This document shows, one piece after another, positions 46,793-57,871 of a stretch of DNA of 64,000 bases. The notes under the pieces were generated by a model. It ran no database searches. It was not told the DNA's origin and saw nothing but the letters and a program-made list of their open reading frames with translations. The translations under genes were made by a program, and so were the position numbers. The DNA is from Moniliella sp. 'wahieum' (Eukaryota > Basidiomycota > Moniliellomycetes > Moniliellales > Moniliellaceae). The stretch lies in the NCBI GenBank assembly GCA_003971905.1, contig RSEE01000004.1, positions 124,001 to 188,000 on the forward strand. The letters are read 5' to 3'. Positions within the stretch are counted from its first letter, which is position 1. Every line of letters starts with the position of its first letter.

Positions 46793-49454
46793 CATGCCTG
46801 CTGGTGACGCCAATCCGCACCCGCATCCTGTCCTCATGCGCTCTTCTCCTCCCCGCCCCCGCCTGCCCAGCGCGCAGACTTTGACCCCAACTCTGTGCCC
46901 GACACCGACACCAATCCCAACTATGCTCCCAACGGTTCCGGCAGCTTAGCCGACTCCGACTCAGGCTCCGACCCATCCGGCTCCTCATCCTCCCCTGGCT
47001 CCAACTCCGGCTCGGACGACTGCGATACACACCCCTCCTTTCCCGCGCCCACCGGCATTTCAATGTCCGGCCAACCTGCTGCGATCCATTTTTCTCTCGA
47101 CGTGACCCCGCCCACTGCCTGTAGCCCAATGAACATTACCTTCGCCCCACTTGGTGTTCCGCCCTACCACGTCACGGTTGCCATCACCAATCAGTACTTC
47201 TACGCGTTTGAAATCCCGCAAGACTATGCCCCGCTCGACCGGGGCTTGTGGACGTACGAGTGGACTGTACCGTTGATCTCTGACAACCAATCGTCTCTCG
47301 TCGTGGCCCTGACCGATACCAGTGGCGCGATGGCCAACACGTCCCTGATCCAAAGTATCGTATCGCCCTCCACTCTACCTCAACAATGCCCTTCTCCCTT
47401 GCGCCCGGCCGATTTTGTGTTCTACAGTTCTGGCGCTCCACTTCAATGCGAGCGCTGGAATATCTTATTTTATTCAACGATGGCAACTACCACCGCCCTC
47501 AGCTCCAACTTGACTAACAGTCATGCCATCCCTTTTACCATGCAATACTATCCCGAGCAACAACCGCCCATCTCGGTTAACATCCCCATCGGCTCCTGGG
47601 ACTCCACCAATCTTAATGGATCCGCCTCGGTCTTGTTGCCCATGCGCGCCGGCACTGCCTTTATGTACACCATGGCCGACTCGGGGGCCTACCCACAGGG
47701 GGAGTGTCCTTCCGCAACGTGATGGGCTTAGACGAGAATTTTCTCAACGACTCGTGTCTCAACGCGCAGATCCCGGGCTACGGCGCACAACTTCCAAGGC
47801 CTAGTGAGACTGTGGCACCCATGTCGCTGCAGGGGCTACCAGACCGGTATGTGACCACAACCTTCTCATACACACCGGTTCGCACGTCCACGTCCTCTCC
47901 CATTGCTGCAATCCAAACCGTTGTGAAAGGAAACCCCTACCTGGCTACCGTTGGAGATCTCCAAGTCGCCTGTCTTCCAGCAGTGCAAGTCAACGTTCAG
48001 GTCTGACCCACGGACAGATTGCGGGTGTGGTGGTGGCAGTAGTAGGATGCGCAGTGTTAATGGTGTTTGCCCTGTTTCGCCCGCTGTCTCGCACGCAAAC
48101 GTCGACGGGATGGTGGTGTGACGGCTTGGGACTTACCTTCTTCTGACGCCGACAAGCGTCCGACGCTGTTCAATGCACAGGCCCCTATTACCGAAGGCAT
48201 CTTTACTGGGCGGACTGCGTATTTCCCGTCCGCAAGCCAGTCGTCAACCGATGCGTTGGCACCTAATATGCGTGCCTCGGACGTGGCTCCAGATGAAGCA
48301 GACGCTGCCGTCGGGAACGGAACTGGCCATACGTCCTTGACCAGCAGCGCCGGCGACACCCCATACCCTCTTCTTCCAGCCACTCCGATACCACAAAGCG
48401 CATCTCTGGTTTCGACCCCGTCAATGCCTCCCTTCATGGTTGACGCCACAGACTCTAACGCGCTCCTGCGTCCTCCCACACGCGACGTGCCTTGATCCGT
48501 GGTCCCTCTAGCATAGAGGAAGCACGTTCAGCCCATGTTGGTTCCAGTCTGCGTGGAGCCGGCATGAGCGTGACGAGTCTGAGTCGCCCTCAGAGTTTAG
48601 TGCCTCTTCCGTCAACCCATTCCGTAATGGGGCGAGAGACGGGCACCTTGTCGTCGGATCACAATACGGTTCAGATTCGTCAGCACCTTGATGCCGGGGT
48701 CATCTTGATGGACGACAATGAAGCGGGGGAGGTGGTCGATTTGCCCCCCCAGTACGAGTCGCTATCGAGGCCGTATGTGCCCACTCCGTACGGAGGCACA
48801 GCCGCGCCTGAGCCGTACCCGACCTATGCACCCTTGTACCCCACCCCTCATCCTTACACAACCTATTCGTATTATGTCGGCGACAATGGGTCGCACCTGA
48901 TCGCCCCCGAGATCGAGTCGTACCCGGCTTCCCGTCTTACTTGGGCCAACCTTCTCAGTTTTCGGATCAATCTCCCGCCATTTTGCCAGCTCATCCGTTA
49001 CCTTTCCCCGGTGCCAGCTCTTCCCATCCGATTGGCCCCTCTGCCTCGCGTCCCCTCATCCCTACTACTGCCCCTCTCCGTCTCGGACGATCGTATCGCA
49101 TCGTCCGTCCCCCTCAATCCACCCGAACCCAGTACGCCTGCCACACCTGCTCCAGAGCTCCCGGCGCCTCGGGTGTTCCTCCAGGTACTTCCTCCCCTGC
49201 TGGGAATAGGGAAGAGGAAAGGGTCGAGGTGGTGGGATCGGGGGGAGGGACAGGCAGGCTTCTGGCTCGATCGCATTCCTACGCCGCCACCTGCCCCACC
49301 GCGAAGACGAGTATGCGTTCGTCGGGGAAGGCCAACAGCTTGGCCCCAACGACACGCTGGCCTGCGCATCGCCGAGACCGCCGAGAAGGCCGGGAGCTTA
49401 GCGCGTATCCTGCCCGCGCGTCGCAAGCGGACGCCCACAGTGTATCCGTGCTAG
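46793..49454 (+). CDS. Type-I membrane protein with Ser-rich ectodomain and PPxY tail
   Basis: ATG near 46793; a hydrophobic stretch reads SSCALLLPAPACPARADFDP after one base is adjusted and may be a signal peptide. A Ser/Gly/Asp-rich linker precedes two beta-sandwich-like extracellular domains with Cys and N-glycosylation sites (HFSLDVTPPTACSPMNITFA ... VVALTDTSGAMANTSL; LQCERWNILFYST ... MYTMADSGAYPQ). One membrane segment is near 48010-48070 (HGQIAGVVVAVVGCAVLMVF) followed by a basic stop-transfer (ARKRRRDGG). The cytosolic tail is Ser/Pro-rich and contains LPPQYES (PPxY, possible Rsp5/WW binding). This layout is common in basidiomycete surface proteins of unknown role. The 3' end is uncertain, with frame breaks in the tail. 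Confidence 0.7.
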
Positions 49455-49880
49455 TGATAATGCAATGGGGATTGTTTGGCTGCCCATGTATCCGATGTGA
49501 CGAACGCGTCCCTGTGTGTCCCGCCAGTCTAGCCTAGCGTGGTAGTTGTTCTCGCTGGCACACCTTGCGTCTCTCCGCCTCGTCGCATGGCATGCTCGGG
49601 TAGAGCAGCTGCGGCGAGGCTGTATATAGTCGTCCCCGTCACTGTCCCATGCCACCCTGCCCGTGCTCGGCACGTGGCGGGCCAGCAGAAATGAAAGATT
49701 GAAGCCCAGGCGAGCAAGGGCCATCCAACCCACCGCTGCGCCGCGCCAGCGCCCAGCGTCCCGCGCCAATCGTAGTTCATGGCCGCCATCTCCCGCCCCC
49801 TCCCCACCACCCCCCTGTGCACTGCACGCGATGGTGCGTGCCCATGACACCCCTCGCTCCAGAGCTCACGCCCACCCACC
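49455..49880. other. Upstream region of DOP1
   Basis: No gene recognised; presumed promoter. Confidence 0.5.
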
Positions 49881-52800
49881 ATGATGTCCATCGTTTCCCC
49901 CGGCCTCGTTGCTGCCCCCGCCGCTGCAGCCCCAGCCACGGCGACGGCGGCCGTCGCTGCAGCGGGCGCCAGCACTGGCCCATCTGCCTCGGCCCCCTCC
50001 CAGCCTGGCGCCGACGGCGCCGACGACGCATTGTGGCGTACGCCTGCTGCCCGCCGAGCCGAGCGTACTTGGGCGTTGCAGCATGAGCGCACTGCGCTGC
50101 GCGACCCAAGCCAGCGGCGCTACGTGGCTGCCGTCGAGCGCGTTCTGGCTAGCTTTGACTCGGTGAGCGAGTGGGCGGACTTTATTGCCTTTCTTACTCG
50201 GCTGGCCAAGACGGTGCAGATGCCTGCCGCTGGCTCCGCAGTTGTCCCCCGCCATACCCAACAAGCATGTGGTCGCCAAACGTCTGTCGCAGTGCCTCAA
50301 CCCGCCTTGCCAGGTGGCGTGCACACCAAGGCGCTCGAATGTATGCATTGATCTTCACCCGAATCGGGCGGGATGGCTGCGGCGACCTGGGCGTGTGGAC
50401 ACCGGGTTTGCTTCCCTTTTATGCTGCTGCCGGCCTCTCCTCCCGCAGCCAAATTGTCGACATCTTCACGCGCTTCTACCTCCCTCTCGGCGGAGATGAC
50501 CTGCGGCCCCTGGCAGCGGCTTTCGTAGCCGCCATCTTACCCGGCTTGGATGATGAGGCGGCCGAGCACGCGGATGCAACCAACCGGCTTCTGGACCGGC
50601 CTTCGTTAATCGGCTTCCCCTCCTTCGCCTCTGCCCTTTGGCTGGTCACCACCCAAACCGCCAACGTTCGGCGCGCGGCGCTCAACCTCACCCTGCGCCG
50701 CCTACCCAAACTCGCCTCGACCCAGCCCTCTCGACGGCCGAATTGGAAAACACACTAGGCAGCGACAGGGGGCTTATGCCTCGCGCTTTGGCTGCTTTCC
50801 GCGCTGGAGGTCTACTCGAGCGCCGATTGTCCTTGGATGTGTTGATTGCCAAACTGCCTCTGTCTAGCGGGCTGTTCCCTCGAGTGATGCACGACGATCC
50901 GGACGACAGTATGCCCCACGAGAGCCACACCATCGCCACGTCGGATGCGCTCTTACTTGTGGATGCGGCGGCGCGAGTGGTGCTAAGGCGCGACGTGAGC
51001 CTCAATCGGCGTCTCTATGCCTGGCTCCTTGGCTCGGGTTCGGGTGGCAAGGAAAGAGACGGGTGGGCAAGAAGAGTACTTACGCTCTTATACCCTTCGC
51101 TTCTCTCACGTGCCCTGATTGGGCGCATTCGAACGATTCCACTAACCCCCCCTGGACAAGACCAACCAACAAGCAGAGCCCGGTGAACCGCAAGAGACGC
51201 ATCGTACCTTCATTGCATTGCTGGACAAGTGGGAGATTGGAAGTGCGCTCACGTCCGAAATTATCTTGGACATTCTAGCTGCGTTTTGGGCTTCGGCGCC
51301 CGAGGCACTCCGCGCTGCGGCCGTCCCGCCCCTATTGCCCGAATCCGGGCAGGAGGAGGCACCTTTGGACTCGACGGTGGCAGTGGGGACAACAGAGAAG
51401 ATGCTTCTGGCTGCGGTAGATCCCCAAGTCCTCTACACCCAGCTCGCTCAGGCTATCCAAACCGAACTTTCTGCGTCTGAGCCTTCCTTGCTCACTTCGT
51501 CCGCCTCTGCTCCAGCACAGGGATTGCCCAAGCCGACTGGTACGGCGTTGCTCGGCTTTGTTCTCACCCGTTTCCCATTACGGATGATGAGGAGCGCACG
51601 GTCCATGTACCAGCAACTTTGGCCCTTCTTCTCTCCCACGCTTGGGGGCTGCTCACCTCCTCTTCGGCCCCGAGCCCTGAGAAGAAGGACAAAGTTGGCC
51701 GTGCTCTGTTTGCGGCCCAGCTGGCGCTCAAGCATACCGCCTCGAGTGTCTTTTCCTTTTACCACGTTGAACCCGATGCGCCCAAGCCGGGTGGACTGGC
51801 GGCTGTGCTGGGAAATCTGTACGGTCCAGCCGGTACACTTGGCTTGCCCGAGCTCGAGCAATCGCTCGCCGTGCCCCATGCTCCCAACCTGTCCACTCGC
51901 ACCCTCGGCGACGTTCTCTCCTCTGACCCTCCTTCGTCGGACCTGCCCCGCTCGAGCCAGGAAGCAACGCGGGCGATTGGATCGGATATGTGGACGCCCG
52001 AAGTCGTCATGGAGTTGCTGGGCGTGGCCGAACTGGTTTTAGCCCAATGTCTCCTGGCCGAACCTTTGGATGGAGCATTGACTTTGCGTGCAGCTGGTAT
52101 TCTCCAGGGACTGCTTCGTGCGCTGGACGCTGCGGCGCGCTCGACAGGGCGGGAAGAAAGGGTGGTGGTGCGATGGGTGCCCGATAAGTTGGCCAAGATT
52201 GCCCTTCAGCGCCTTGCTACGTCGGCGGGGGTGCAAGTGGTTCAGGTGCTGGTCGAGGTGCTGGTGATGTGTGCCACTTGCCGTGCACTGGAGCGGCCTT
52301 ACCAACTCCGCTCACGTCCTGCTGTTCAACTCTGACGGATCGCCTCCTTTCCCTCCTCGGGGCAGAGGAAGCGAACCAAGTGAGTGCGGCCACAAGTCTC
52401 TTTTTATCCCTACAACAAGCTGCCCCGGTGGGTCTGGTCGAGTCCTGCTCACAGCTCGTTTGGTCGCCGGTCCTGCCGTCGCTGCCCCGCCCGCGTTGGC
52501 AAGGGGGCCTGGGCGATCCACCAGCCCGATCGCGCAGGGCAGCGAATCTCTCGCTTGGCGCCTGGGTATCCTCTGGCTTCAATTGGACGAACGCAGCGCC
52601 GATACAACTTTCCTCCATGCGCCCTTGCGCTTGGTTCTTTCCGGTCTCTGTGGCCCACCCGGGGTTGCACACCGTCAAATTGCATCGTCCTGGCTTCGGG
52701 CCTACGTCAAGTCCTTTGCCCGCGTGGTCGGGCCCATTTTGGTGGATGCCATGTCGGTCCAGGTCATTGTCCGCCCTGCTGACTCGGCGGGGTCGAATTC

Positions 52801-55800
52801 AGACAATGAGCCTGCCCGCAAGGGGCGGAACAAGGGGGACGAGTCCCAGGCAGAGTTGTTCCCTCCGCTCGTCTGCACCCAGCCTGCCGACACCGAAGCT
52901 CTGGCGAGCAGCGTCGGTCTTCTGGTTGGAGTAGTCAAAGAAGGTGGGAATACTGCGTTGCGGGCCATGTCAAGCAGCCACGTGGGGGGGGCGCCGATCG
53001 GGCCTGGTTCGATTCGGGCCAAGTCGGCAGAGATGCTGGGTGTGGCAGCGTCGCGGGTGGGCTTGGCGCCCGATACGAGCTTGTTGGATGCAGCGGTCAT
53101 CATGGCCGCCCGGCTCTTGGCTACCAATCTGGCCGAACCATTAATCCCCACCGCTGGTGCCGGTTGGGCAGCTGTACATGCAGCAGCAGCAGACTTGATC
53201 CAAGCAATTGCTGCTCGTCAGAGCTTACCTTTGCCTGCGTGCGCGGCGTTCTGATGGTCCTATTCCGAGCTGTGCGGAGAGCAACAAAGAACGAAACGTC
53301 CTGACCCAGGATTCGCTTCTGCGGGCGCTGCATGACGTTCTCTACACCCGTGTTCCTTCCTTTACCCCTACTGCGGTTGGGGGCAGAGACAGTCCCGCCG
53401 AGATTCGCCATGCCCGTCGGGCGAGCGACGATGGACTCCCCTGGCTACATCTCTTGATGCCTCCCAGGTCGCGGAGCTGCTTCGCATCTTGCGATACGGC
53501 ATTGTTCCGGGTAACAAGGATGCTCTTACCCATTGGTCTGACTTTACTCTCTCTGTGCTTCCTGCCGTGAAGGGGCACAGCAAATCGCTCCTTGCCCCGC
53601 TGGCTCAGCACTTGTCCAGCTTGCTCGAACGCGACACGCTGCTTCTCTCTGGGAGAGGCTTGCCCGAGACGGATGTAGCTCCTGCTCATGTATCGGATGC
53701 TGAGGTGGCGACCCTTGGCCTTGGCTGAACGTGCAGTGCTGATGTGTGTGGAAGATGCCATGCCATCGGTCATCGTTCCAGAGACCATGTCAATCCGCTC
53801 AGGGCAACGGGACACGTCGAGCGGGTTGCTGGGGTACGTGACTCGGCGGCTGGAGGGGACGTAGGACCCCGCCATTGGAAGGGATGCGAGGCGCCAGCCT
53901 ACCGCTTTGGGCAGCCGAGCTTCTCTACACCTTGGTGGCCGACGCTCAATCCGCATGGCAAGTCTGCGCCTCGATCGAGCTCGCCTCCACCACACCACGG
54001 GACGCTCGTGCGAAAGACATTCGCCTGCTTACCGCCGCACGCACTCGGGCGCGCTGCCGGCGTACGCTGGAGCGTCTCTATCGCCTCGCTCCCGGAGACA
54101 CGGTTTTGTCGTTGGTGGGTTCGGCTGCGCAGGTGCACTGGAGTAAGGACGGTACCCGCCACAGCACCACGTTTGTCCCCGTCTTGTTCAGCATTCTCCC
54201 TGCCCTGGTCGCGTCGCCTGCTGTGGCTGTCAACTGTGTGAGCGATGTGGTGACTGGGCGGCGCAAGGCAGACCACCTCCACGTTACCGATACCCTTTTG
54301 CTTAGCTTTATCACAGCGTATGCATCCCATTCGGATGGCGCCGGGGCTGCGGGTGTCTGGCCGTCGTCGCTGCGATGGGGAGAGATGTGCTGGGCAACAC
54401 GGCGACAGGGGTCCCTGTCCACTTAGTGGACAGTGTCCTTCGCGCGGCGACAGGCTTGGCCTCGGCAGCCGCCAAAGATGCCTCGTTTGCATCCGACCGC
54501 CGGTTCCGGAAGGACGTGCAAGACCAGGTTGTCAAATTGCTCGACTTGTCCGTCTTGGTAGCCGGGCGTGCAGTTGAGTCGTCCACTTCGTCCGCTTCGC
54601 TCGACTCGTTGGTGGGTGGAGCGCTTCTGTTCAGCCGCCGTCCAGGGTCAATCACTTCGACGACCCCTGTCCGCTCAGCCTGGCTCTCCTGAAGATGCTG
54701 CGCCCGAACCTGATAGCCTGATTGACTACATTGCGCACCATGGCTTCCACATCCTGCGCCAGCTCGGGGTCGATGCTGATCGTCTGTCGGCCTCGACGAG
54801 CAATGCTGTCTACTATTGATCGTCCCGCCTTGCGCAACAAACCTCGGTACGTTTTCCCTCATTTGGAGCGATGCAACTTCGGACTGACATTGTACGTGCA
54901 GGGATCCTCCTCCCAGTTTAGCTGTGCTGCAGCTTCTCCATGAGTTGACCACAATGGGGAGCACCCTCAAAGTCTGGCGTTCGATTGTGTTTGAGTCATT
55001 TACGGATGGTCGTTTCTTTTCTCAGCCAGCTTCGGCCATGAAAGTGTGGGCGCCGATTATGTGCAACACTTACAGTCTTGACAAGGAGCGCATGATTGAC
55101 ACGATTGCGCGCGTCGGTGCGGCCCTCAGTGCCAATATCAACATTTTTGCCAACCGCGAGGCCGAAACGCGTCTGCGTGCGCTCAACGTCCGTCGACTCG
55201 CTTTCCTGGTCTATGCAAGAGATGGACCATTGGCTTCCTCAGCTACCCATGATCAAGAACGGGTGGTAGACCTCCTCAAGACAAGCGCTCAGCCATCCAT
55301 CCAGGTCGAAACGTGGCTCGTGCTCCGCGTGCTTTTTACCCGCTTCAATGGTCAACACCTTTCGCCCCTCTGGCCTAACATTATTGCCGAGATGGTGCGT
55401 AACCCCTGTACTTTGAACGGGATGAACTTGCTAACCATCTGATTCTATGCAGGTCTCAACTCTTGAGCCACTCACCGACGCAGATCTGATGCCGGCTGAG
55501 GGATCCAGTCAATCCAGGTCATCTGGGCGGTGGCCAAGTTCCTCGACCTGATGCTCACTCTCCAGATTCCTGATTTCCAGATGTACGTGATCGATCAATT
55601 GTGTCCAACGTGATACTAACCTTTCTCATTTCCAGCCAACAATGGCTCTTCATCACGGATACGTCAGATGTGCTTTATCCACCTGAGGGCTGGTTACCTG
55701 AGGGCCTTCTGGAACGGGTTGCCGCCGCCCTGGTCGAGCGAGTCCCGCCTTCCATTGCTGCTGCCGCTCAAGCGTCCACCCCTCCGTCGCTCAGCGACAA

Positions 55801-56170
55801 CGGAATGACGGAGACTACCAAAGAAATCTCCAGCCCTGGTACGCCAACTCGGAAAGGACCTGCTACCCCGGTTCGCCCTGCGCACCCTACAAAGGGAAGT
55901 CGTGCTGCGACAGCCGCGCACGAGGCAGCACTCGCGCCGCAGCGGCGCAAACCGATGCTCCCGGCAGGCGAGAGCGGGAGCGTGGCCCGTCTGCTCTGGT
56001 TTTGCACTCAGGCAGCCCAACGGTCGTACGAGAGTGTGTATGCATCGAGCGCACGATTCCCTGCAGTAGCGACCGGGACGGCCAATGGACCAGCGCCGTC
56101 AGGTAACGGTGGTGGTGTTGACTTGGCTGCCGTTGATCAAGGCCTGCTGGCGGACATGCTCGACAGCTGA
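49881..56170 (+). CDS. DOP1: Dopey family protein Dop1 (Golgi/endosome traffic)
   Basis: ATG at 49881. After an Ala-rich start comes the conserved Dopey N-domain: RRYVAAVERVLASFDSVSEW + ADFIAFLTRLAKTVQ, PNKHVVAKRLSQCLNP, GGVHTKALE, LGVWTPGLLPFYAAAGL, RFYLPLGGDDLRPLAAAFVA + AILPGLDDEA. Leu-rich helical sequence continues for about 4 kb. The C-terminal part has LQLLHELTTMGSTLKVWRSI, QPSIQVETWLVLRVLFTRFN, WAVAKFLDLMLTLQIPDFQI and QQWLFITDTSDVLYPPEGW. Introns: 54847-54901 (GTACGT), 55395-55452 (GTGCGT), 55583-55635 (GTACGT). Stop 56168-56170. Dop1 works with Mon2 and the Neo1 flippase in Golgi-endosome retrieval. About 6.3 kb fits the family's 1,700-2,000+ residues. Many frame breaks. Confidence 0.9.
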
Positions 56171-56688
56171 TTTTGCATCCTGGATATCCATCCTTTTCAT
56201 CTCGGGCGGGTGGGAACGTGCGGGCGGAAAGTAGTCAAAAAGTGTAGCTGATGTTAGCTCATGTGGCCGCGAAGAATCTCCAAGTACTATTAGTAGCAGC
56301 TGGGCCGTTTACGCCTCCAAAAGAGGGTTGCCAGCCATTCTAAAAAAGCAATAAGTCGGTCCAGTGCAGGCGAGTTGCAGCCCAGGCAACGGCAATTGCC
56401 TATCCGCCAGGTTATACCCCCACTCGCCCATTCCTGCCCACATGTGGCCAGTTGCGCGGCGGACAAGCCGAAGTGCCGCGACTGCAGGAAAACGCAGAGC
56501 GCGGAGAAAAAACAGCTGTGACGAGCTAACCAAATTTCTAACTCGCCTCGTGCCTTGGGCGGAGACAGGCTCTTTGAAATTGGGCCCACCACTCCCTTCA
56601 AGCTTCAAGCAGGCTTCAAGCTTCAGGTGCGGATTATTGGGCCTGCTCCTCCTACCTCCAACCACCTCTGTTGCGCCCGCTCATCACC
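56171..56688. promoter_or_regulatory. DOP1 3' flank and HIS1 promoter
   Basis: No gene. A CTTCAAGC iteration lies at 56596-56627, some 60-95 bases before the HIS1 ATG. Confidence 0.5.
56596..56627. repeat. Iterated TTCAAGCTTCAAG motif
   Basis: CTTCAAGC occurs in two closely spaced pairs; the same core is iterated at 45385-45427. Confidence 0.7.
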
Positions 56689-57871
56689 ATGGCCTCAAAT
56701 CTACTTGCGAGTGAAGACCTTAACAACCGGATGCTCTTTGCCATCCCCAAAAAGGGTATGTTTCCTTCCTTGGGCCAGCTGGGAGCGGTCAGCTGACGCA
56801 TGAGCGGCAGGGCGGCTGTACGAAAAGTGCCTCGCGCTTTTGCAGGGGGCAGATGTGCAATTCAAGCGACAGCATCGGCTTGACGTTGCGCTGGTGCAGA
56901 ACTTCCCCATGGCGCTTGTTTTCCTGCCTGCTGCCGACATTCCTCGCTTTGTGGGCCTCGGTAACGTTGATCTCGGCATCACAGGCCAGGACATGGTGGC
57001 CGAGAGCGGACCGGCAATTGCGTCGCGGGTGACCGAGGTGCTTCCGTTGGGTTTTGGCAAGTGCAAGCTCCAAGTCCAGGTACCAGACCCATCTCTGCAG
57101 CCACGCGGCAGCGTCGCGGCGCAGGGCCCAATGAAGACATTGGAGGACCTGGTCGGGTGCCGGATCGCCACATCGTTTGACCATTTGGCTGGCGCGTACT
57201 TTGCCGACTTGGACAAGCGCGTCGCTTCGGGTAAGCAAACCGAGATTCAGTTCATTAGCGGCAGTGTCGAGGCTGCATGCGCATTGGGCATTGCCGATGG
57301 CATTGTGGACCTGGTGGAGAGTGGAGAGACGATGCGTGCCTGTGGCCTCGCGCCGATTGCGACGCTCCTCGAATCGCAGGCCACGCTCATTCGTTCCGCC
57401 CAGCCCCACGCGCGCTCGGATACAAAGCTGATCAATCTCATTACCAACCGGATCCGCGGTGTGATCGCAGCACAACGCTACGTGCTTTGCACCTACAACA
57501 TCACCAAAGCCGACTTGCCTGCTGCACTCGAAATCACCCCCGGCCGGCGGGCAGCGACAGTGATGCCGCTTGAGGATGAGACGTGGAACGCCGTATCGGC
57601 GATGATTGTGCGCTCGGAGGCAGCCACCATCATGGACCGTCTCGAGGCAGTGGGCGCATCCGACATTCTCATCACCACCATCGCCAACTCGCGGCGTAAA
57701 AGGAGGTTTGGAACCAAATGCATACATGTTGGCTGTCTTTCCAAAGGCACCTCGTTGGTTACATTTCCAGACAACGTGGACAAAGCCTGCACCTGGGGAT
57801 CTAAAGAGTTCGGGGAGGGTGAGGGTGCAAAGGTATCTTTTAGTTTGTGGTCTACCTGTGAAGTAGCATAG
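56689..57871 (+). CDS. HIS1: ATP phosphoribosyltransferase (long form)
   Basis: First step of histidine synthesis: joins ATP and PRPP. ATG at 56689 (MASNLLASEDLNNRMLFAIP), intron 56756-56810 (GTATGT...GGCAG) splitting the Gly of PKKGRLYEKC. Then DVALVQNFPMALVFLPAADI, the substrate loop VGLGNVDLGITGQDMV, GCRIATSFDHLAGAYF, the PRPP-binding GSVEAACALGIADGIVDLVE + SGETMRACGL, and the C-terminal regulatory part (GRRAATVMPLEDETWNAVSA; GASDILITTIANSR). The homologous part ends at about 57694, matching the normal length near 300 residues. The frame as written runs on to 57871 with about 57 unrelated residues; a TAA at 57697 in another frame suggests a one-base error at the end. Otherwise intact. Confidence 0.95.
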
